The notes under the pieces are model-generated. The model searched no databases and was not told the origin of the DNA. It saw only the letters and a program-made list of their open reading frames with translations. DNA of 64,000 nucleotides, taken from assembly GCA_903813345.2 (NCBI GenBank), contig CAIIXF020000009.1:4706030-4770029 (forward strand), given 5' to 3'. The translations under genes and the position numbers were made by a program. The DNA is from Owenia fusiformis (Eukaryota > Annelida > Polychaeta > Sabellida > Oweniidae). Below, one piece after another: positions 58,059 through 64,000 of this stretch; positions within the stretch are counted from its first letter, which is position 1, and each line of letters starts with the position of its first letter.

Positions 58059-58489
58059 TATTTGCGGAGATATATGCAATAATTACCAAGGAATATTTTT
58101 AAATTCACGTGTGATTTTCGAGTTTCCTTTTTGAAGAGTACCTTTTAGGGACCTGTCAATCTCTGATTTTCAAATCGCAGGCAAGATGCGTACATTGAAT
58201 TAGCATGGGTTATTGCTACTGGCCCTTATATTTTTGTTCCTCATATCCCATAAAATGGTCTACAACACCGCGGGATTCCCTCCACCTCTTTCACACCACC
58301 ACTTAGTGACTACACACAGCCAGCCCCCCCCCCCTTGGGTAGGCCTTACGCACTTCGAGAGCCATGTTAGATTTTGAAACTTATAGCTATTATATCAAAA
58401 TCCAAATAGCTTTCGCAGGAAGTAAGGTAGGCCCAGAAAAAATTGTGCCCATGAGCCAAAAAGGCCTTAAGAACTATTCCAAAGGATAG
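58059..58489 (-). promoter_or_regulatory. UTP6: UTP6 5' flank
   Basis: The region upstream of the UTP6 ATG has no evident TATA at a suitable distance, as expected for a housekeeping gene. It contains no other gene. Specific factor sites are not claimed. Confidence 0.3.
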
Positions 58490-59338
58490 TAAGGGAACAT
58501 GGGGCAAAGCGGCCCAAAAAAATTAATTTTAAGTTGTTCTGTACGGGGTATTTTCGTATCTGTCAATTATCGCGCACTTTGATGTTCCACTTTATTAATG
58601 GTTTGTGGTTTACATTTTTCGAGTGTTTTATACTTTCCTAAGACTATCTTCTGTGATTTTTCAATGGTCAAAAATATTGTCGAGAGTGGGGCAAAACGGC
58701 CCATGGGTGGGGCAAAACGGCCCACCCTCTGTTACACGGGTTTTGAAACCAAAATTAACCAATTACAAGACTCGTCCACAAACATCTTATCTCAGACGTT
58801 CAAACCTTTGACAGATAAAGTATTCTTAACCCCTACCATAATTCTAGTCATTCGATATGTGTCGGAAGGAAATAAGGCACAAGCCAGATGTTAAAATTGT
58901 TACATTTGAAAACCAATTGTTCTTGCACAATAAGATTTTTGTATGTTATAACATGTGTGGGCCGTTTTGCCCCAAAGACATGTGAATTTTCAAATAGACG
59001 TCATTTTAATTTGCCTAATATTTGAAGCTCGAAATTTTTACAAATAAAGAATAAATGTGCACACTCTATGTAAAATGTTAAATCAAAACGATATTCTATT
59101 GTTGCCGGATTTTTTATAGATTCTCGTGAGAGGGGTAATTTCCAAAAAAGAGGGTGAAAAGTAGAATTACCTCTTACGTAAAGCGAGACGCTGCTTGGTT
59201 AAAAATGGACGGTCGAGAAGGTGGCAGATATTTCAAAATTCGATTTTGTGACTTTTGAAGAACCATCTTTTTATAGTTCAAAAGATATTTCGATGGGCCA
59301 CTTTGCCCCAGAGGGCCGTTTTGCCCCATGTTCCCCTA
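58490..59338. mobile_element. 850-bp MITE with 'GGGGCAAANCGGCCC' termini
   Basis: Ends TA-AGGGAACATGGGGCAAAG and its mirror TTGCCCCATGTTCCCC-TA with TA on both sides. The core word ggggcaaaacggccca recurs inside at about 58688 and 58710, and inverted at about 58958 and 59294. No transposase. The TA duplication points to the Tc1/mariner/pogo group (inference). Confidence 0.82.
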
Positions 59339-61200
59339 AAGGCTGTGGATCCCACAATGGATCCGCCCCTGTTCCCACAGAGTGGTTGTGTTCACTGAGA
59401 AGGGGATCCCAGAAGCAAAACTAACCATTTTATGGACACTTATTGAGAAATATCAAATTTTGGTCCTACTGTCTCAGTTATTCCACACATTAAGCTTAAT
59501 GGACTGATATCCTCACATATTTTAGAGGAGGGTCTTAAGTTTTTATACCAGGATACCATTATAAAGGTCACTCAATCTTATGATCTTCATGCAGAAGTTA
59601 CATGGCATCACTGGCAGATATGCTTGATTAAACGATGTGCTCAATACACGCTTCACGGTTCTGCAACACAAATGTGCAACACGAATGTTGAAGTTGTTTG
59701 AACTACTCATCCAGCATATCTATGAGTATTTAGTATTTTCAGGGAAAAAATAAAGTTGTTAGAAGTTTTTTGAGTTGATATGTTCATTTGCTGTGCTTTA
59801 CCCTGCGCGCAAAGTCTAGTTAAACTAAAGACGAAGCTCTCTTTTAAGAAGTGAAGTCAAACGAATGCAAAGGGTAGCTGTGCTCACTCGTGAAGATACC
59901 AATTTCTACTCGCGAGTATAAATGTCAAATTATTTCAAAACCATAGTGTTGTCCCTTTATCCAATGGGAAATTATAACATCTTGAATGATCCATGTGCAC
60001 GTGATAGCAATGGGATGTAATACATGATATTACAAAGCAATATAAACGTTAAGGATTTGATCCCATGTTTTAAAATATAGCCCAACTTTACAAGGATCAG
60101 TTAAAACATTAGCGTTAACACAAAAACATGAACGTTGTCTGGTGATACTGGATCCACGGACTTGCCCTTGACAGCCCATGCATGGTTGATCTGAGGAAGA
60201 TTGATTTCGAACCCGTCCCCGTCAATCGTTGATACCACAATATTGTGATTTAATTGTAACAAAAATATTGGTAATCTATTAAAAATCAGTTTCTGCAAAT
60301 CTACACTCCCACTCAGTCAGAAAGTACATGTATTCTGGTCATGCATTGTTCAAACCATAGCGGCTCAGTGACTGTACGCACAAAGCACAACCAAACATTA
60401 AAACGCAATCGCTCCCTAAACACTAGAATTACCAGGAAATGTTAATTATCATTATCATTGTTTTAGAATATATCACAATGTTATGATTAATTAGTTAAAC
60501 TTCAGAATCGACGATGAGAATTGGTATCAATTAGTAAATTATCTCAAACAGTTAGCAGTTTGACTCAAATATTTTTGACCTAGATTTCCCGATAATGTAA
60601 TTCAATGAAGTAAAAAGTTGTCTCGTATTTTAAGCGTTTCCCTATTTAGTAATCTAGAATTCAAAACAGTTTTCAAAAGCTTTGATATATTTCTATCGTT
60701 TTATCATGTATTTTACGTGTTATTTAATGTAACTCGATCACATTGTAACAGGAAAACGTTGAGGTATTTTTCGATCTTCGTGAGACCAATATGGCGGCCA
60801 ATCGAAATATTTGTGTTTGTTGCCCAAATTCAATAATTAATTTCGGCCCGTGATTTAAATATATGGTTTGTGAATTTGATTCTATCTTGTAATATATATG
60901 TCTAAATTATTATTTATGAATAAAGATTAATGTCCTTCTGTCAATTATGATGAGATAAACACTTGTGAACGTAGAATTTCGAAGATTTTTAATCAACAAA
61001 TTACATTCAAACAGTAAAATTCGTATTAAGCAATCAACGCAGTGCATTAACTGTAATTTTGTGATAAAATATAGTATCATAGCTTTCTATATAGTTCAAT
61101 ATATCATACATATATTGGATAGCTAGTATAGAAATTAATATTTGAAATATATCGACAAGCACACTTTGAAAATCACATCAGACATTTTGATTCTCATTCA
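59339..61200. other. UTP6-H1 intergenic region
   Basis: No supported gene. About 59870-59970 carries a diverged member of the 'aaaccatagnnttgtccnttatcc' family. At 60786-60805 two CCAAT boxes flank an ATGGCGGCC (YY1-like) word, which could be promoter-like, but no gene follows it closely. Confidence 0.4.
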
Positions 61201-61207
61201 GTGAAAA

Positions 61208-61283
61208 CCGGAAGTTTGTTCTCTAACGTCCGCGCGATTTGTATAAATCAACAACACATTCGTCAAAGTTCTATACATTCAGT
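61208..61283 (+). promoter_or_regulatory. Histone H1 core promoter
   Basis: TATAAAT at 61242-61248. About 30 bp downstream is ACATTCAGT (61275-61283), matching the histone cap-site pattern YCATTCR. CCGGAAGT at 61208 is an ETS-like site. The canonical H1 AAACACA box was not seen immediately upstream. Confidence 0.7.
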
Positions 61284-61338
61284 TTTATCTGACTAGAAGA
61301 CATCGTAGACAATCTACAGCAACCAACAAACTCGTACA

Positions 61339-61887
61339 ATGGCAGACACAGCAGCAAAGAAGGCAGCAAAGCCAAAGAAGCCAGCCAATCATCCCAAATA
61401 CAGCGAGATGATCCAGCAAGCCATCACTTCACTGAAAGATCGTACAGGATCCAGCCGAGTTGCCATCCTGAAGTACATCCAGGCTAACTTCAAGGACCTT
61501 GGTGGCGATGCATCCGTCAACTCTCACTTGAAGATGGCTCTTCGTGCTGGTGTGAAGAATGGTGCTCTCAAGCAAACTAAAGGAACTGGTGCATCTGGCT
61601 CCTTCAAAATTGGCAAGGTAGAGAAACCAAAGAAGGTCAAGGTAGTGAAGAAGAAACCAGCTGCCAAGAAACCCAAGGCAAAGAAACCAGTGGCCAAGAA
61701 AGAGAAGAAAGTAAAAACCCCCAAGAAGGCAGCAAAGAAACCAAAAACACCCAAGAAGGCTGCCAAGAAACCAGCAGCCAAGAAGGCCGTCAAAAAGACT
61801 CCAACCAAGAAAGCTGCCAAGCCAAAGAAGCCAGCTGCAAAGAAAACACCCAAGAAGAAAGCCGCAAAGAAACCAGCCAAGAAATAA
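61339..61887 (+). CDS. Linker histone H1
   Basis: A 182-residue, intronless, lysine-rich linker histone that binds nucleosome entry/exit DNA and compacts chromatin. A short N-tail (about 1-16) precedes the winged-helix globular domain (about 17-92; [61 protein letters not shown]). The C-tail (93-182) is made of KKPAAKK and TPKKAAKKP repeats. Length and domain order are normal for invertebrate replication-dependent H1. Codon use is more GC-rich than the surroundings. It has a TATA/cap promoter and a 3' stem-loop instead of a clear poly(A) signal. It is a lone copy here; no core histone genes are adjacent. The open minus frames across it are shadows of the Lys/Ala repeats. Confidence 0.97.
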   Translation: MADTAAKKAAKPKKPANHPKYSEMIQQAITSLKDRTGSSRVAILKYIQANFKDLGGDASVNSHLKMALRAGVKNGALKQTKGTGASGSFKIGKVEKPKKVKVVKKKPAAKKPKAKKPVAKKEKKVKTPKKAAKKPKTPKKAAKKPAAKKAVKKTPTKKAAKPKKPAAKKTPKKKAAKKPAKK

Positions 61888-61918
61888 ATGCTGAAACATT
61901 AAACACCAACAACCCAAA

Positions 61919-61934
61919 GGCCCTTTTCAGGGCC
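61919..61934 (+). terminator. Histone mRNA 3' stem-loop
   Basis: GGCCCT-TTTC-AGGGCC in the context ACCCAAAGG...CCACCCA, a perfect match to the metazoan histone stem-loop bound by SLBP. It lies 31 nt past the stop. A purine-rich histone downstream element candidate (aaaagag, 61948-61954) follows at the expected distance for U7 snRNP pairing. Confidence 0.97.
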
Positions 61935-61959
61935 ACCCATTACTTACAAAAGAGTACTA

Positions 61960-62700
61960 GGTTTATGAATTTTCGAAAGGTCGAATGTGTGCTTTAATTT
62001 GACACCGAGGGATCTTTCAACATATTAAGTCTTCTAGCATGTTTTAGGGGGTTAGTAAATGACTCTCGAATTATTTGTGAGAAAATAACGAGCGTTTGCA
62101 CAATTCAAAAAGAAGCAAGAATGTCTGGTTCCTCACCTTTATTACCGATCGAAAATACGGCCAACACCTGGTCAAGAACTACTCTTCTCAACTTCTGAAA
62201 CGCTCGCACGTTTTCTTTCCTGCTCCGAGATACTGAATTTTGACCAAACTGAGCTTAGATCGATGGCTAGCGAGAGATTTCTCTGTTATGTTGAGAAATA
62301 ACATATGTAACAAAGAAAGTAATTTAGTCTTGCTTAAAGACCCTGGAGATAAGGGGGACCCCGAGAACGAGACCCTCCCGGGAGACTACCACTTATGATG
62401 ACAACAATTCGAGAATTGTTTTGGTCTGAACGTGCCGACGACTGTGAACCCCATCCCCCCACCCACCGCTTTCAAATCACCACTAGTACACACAGCATTA
62501 CCACAAAGTGGTGGGAAAGTAGATAAGGGAGGGGGGTCCCAGAAGCTAGTTCAACAAGTTCCTAGTCTGGGCCTTATCTGTTATCTGACATATCTTGTGG
62601 CCCGTCCTTTAACGTCCGTGCCTATTCGGCCCATGATGCAAAACATTTAATGGTGGCCTATGACAACGCAATTCATGCGCGTTTGATACTGATAGTGAAA
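61960..62700. other. 3' flank of H1
   Basis: No gene recognised. Somewhat GC-richer around 62340-62540 with C/G homopolymer runs. Confidence 0.4.
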
Positions 62701-62836
62701 ATTTGCAACAAATGAAAGCATAGCACGGAAGTTAAACTCAATCACGGCAACAAGAACATTCAGATTAATAAATACAAGCCGTGGTATTGGTTTTAACTTG
62801 AACTACCCAGATAGGGAAACAGCGAATTATGCAACT

Positions 62837-62942
62837 CATCCTCCGATCACAGGGCTTCAAAATCCAGAATATGTACATGTTCTTTCTTTTTACCCCCTGG
62901 GAAGAATGAGGTACGGATTCTGGATACCTGCTTAGGAGGATG
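62837..62942. mobile_element. 106-bp foldback MITE with perfect 8-bp duplication
   Basis: CATCCTCC...GGAGGATG ends with inner inverted text atccagaat / attctggat. Flanked by atgcaact at 62829-62836 and 62943-62950. Same family as the copy at 47820-48055, shortened in the middle. Confidence 0.88.
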
Positions 62943-63049
62943 ATGCAACTCTTTTTTGGACCACTCTGAATAATAACCTACTGATGATAAGTGAATTTTC
63001 AAGGAATTAAAGAGAGAATCAGATATAGCGAACAGGCTAAACAAAAAAA

Positions 63050-63385
63050 TGTTTCAATTTTAGAATATTTTTGGTTCATGTCATTCCTTGTCATGTCTAT
63101 TTTCTAAAAATCACAAAAGTGCTTACTTTATTCCAGGAAAACTAAAGATTTTTACAATAATGTATTATTTTTCTATAAGAATGGTTACCATCCTTATTAT
63201 TTGGGAGAATTTAAACATTTTTCACTCATTTTTGCACTTTGAATCATTAATTACTTCACCAATTCATAATATATTGTGAATCTTTTGGGAGATATTGTAT
63301 TTGATGTTATAAGGAATAGATTGGTAGGTCAATTATACATGTTGCTTGTAATTTTGTCACCCCCTATAGATCAGATTCTGCCTTT
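63050..63385. repeat. Uninterrupted paralogue of the repeat at 1925-3300
   Basis: Its reverse complement matches both halves of the split copy and reads through the insertion point. It ends near agatcagattctgcctttaa, with a mirrored form near 63005-63025. Confidence 0.72.
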
Positions 63386-63797
63386 AATATACGCCTACGC
63401 ATTTGTTGAGTGTACTTGTTCCGGGCACGTTCAGGCCAAAACAATTTTCTAAAGTGTTGTCATAAAGAGTAGTCTTGTTTCTGGGTAGTTCAAGTTAAAC
63501 CCAATACCACGGCTTGTATTTATTAATCTGAATGTTCTTGTTGCCGTGATTGAGTTTAACTTCCGTGCTATGCTTTCATTCTCAATATTCACTATTAATT
63601 CAAAACCATAGGAATGTCCGTTTATCCCGTGTGAAATTATTACCCAGCAAACATTGAACAATAAGATAAAATTAGATTTTGATAAAACAAAAACGTTTTG
63701 CAGAATTAATAAAAAATCGAAATCATCGATTATCATACACTGTCATATTTGAAACCAAAATATATCACTTTTTAGAAGTGATTATGCTTTTTGCTAG

Positions 63798-63860
63798 ATG
63801 TCATGGGCTTTCGATCCATCCATGGGCTTTCGATCCATCCGTGGGCTTTCACCTGGAGCC
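63798..63860. repeat. 20-bp tandem repeat, three copies
   Basis: catgggctttcgatccatc occurs twice nearly perfectly, followed by a third diverged copy. Short and non-coding. Confidence 0.85.
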
Positions 63861-64000
63861 CATGATCCATCTGGTTGATCTTATTAAGGACGATTGTATT
63901 TACTTGCCGATTTCGCAACCCGCCAATCGTTCATGTCAGCTGGTTATGATTTAATTGTAACTAAATTTATATTTTTATTAATCTTTATTGTAAATCAATT

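Larger units (their letters stand above)
62712..63579. repeat. Inverted repeat, 100-bp arms with about one mismatch
   Basis: 62712-62811 (atgaaagcatagcacggaag ... aacttgaactacccaga) is mirrored by 63480-63579 with a single visible mismatch. The 668-bp spacer holds a 106-bp MITE and a copy of the old repeat seen at 1925-3300. It could be a TIR element or a recent inverted duplication. Confidence 0.88.

Noticed and set aside
58598-58894. 98-codon ORF inside the 58.5-kb MITE
   Set aside because: Crosses repeated terminal words; no transposase motif.
61429-61917. Long minus-strand ORFs (162 and 118 codons) under histone H1
   Set aside because: Shadows of the Lys/Ala/Pro repeat codons of the H1 tail; they have no independent signals.
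1-64000. CRISPR arrays, bacterial operons, rRNA
   Set aside because: The sequence is plainly metazoan with GT-AG introns. The direct repeats are tandem satellites without unique spacers, and no rRNA was recognised.

Overview
This 64 kb window is nuclear DNA from an animal. It is AT-rich, genes are split by GT-AG introns, and most of it is intronic or intergenic DNA filled with old transposons and satellites. Several features point to a lophotrochozoan, most likely a mollusc, but this is inference and the species cannot be named: a long UTP6 gene, an invertebrate-type histone H1, and repeats built like the bivalve 'pearl'/CvA elements (about 160-bp core repeats, a tetranucleotide microsatellite, terminal hairpins).

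Three genes are supported. (1) UTP6, a HAT-repeat subunit of the U3 snoRNP/SSU processome, lies on the minus strand from its ATG at 58058 to its stop at 4065. I resolved 14 coding exons with consistent phase and GT-AG borders. One exon of about 74 nt between residues 307 and 308 (as numbered over the exons found) was not located; it should lie in a 35.4 kb gap (12168-47585). (2) Inside that gap, on the opposite strand, is an intronless 349-codon gene (40113-41162) for a small single-pass membrane protein with a long Pro/Tyr/Ser-rich tail, family not recognised. (3) A histone H1 gene (61339-61887, plus strand) has a TATA box, a cap-like site and a perfect 3' histone stem-loop. It diverges from UTP6 across about 3.3 kb.

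Layout: 1-1850, decayed non-LTR retrotransposon. 1925-3300, an older repeat interrupted by a 980-bp pearl-like element. 4065-5592, last two UTP6 exons. 5775-9806, a hAT-like element with 8-bp target-site duplications (TSDs) sitting inside another repeat, itself holding a second TIR element and satellites. 10109-12167, four UTP6 exons with a 45-bp minisatellite. 12168-47585, giant intron interval with a mariner relic (16810-17876), a second mariner-like MITE (24117-24726), the nested gene and a TIR element carrying a C2H2 zinc-finger ORF (42401-44070). 47586-58058, eight UTP6 exons with a 2.9 kb pearl-like array and a 42/50-bp minisatellite between them. 58059-61338, divergent intergenic region with one MITE. 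61339 to the end, histone H1 and a 100-bp near-perfect inverted repeat enclosing a 106-bp MITE.

The genes do not form an operon. UTP6 (ribosome assembly) and H1 (chromatin) are both growth-linked but separately regulated. The unusual content is mobile DNA: several insertions can be dated relative to each other because the interrupted host repeats or TSDs are still readable, and tandem arrays abut UTP6 splice sites at three places.
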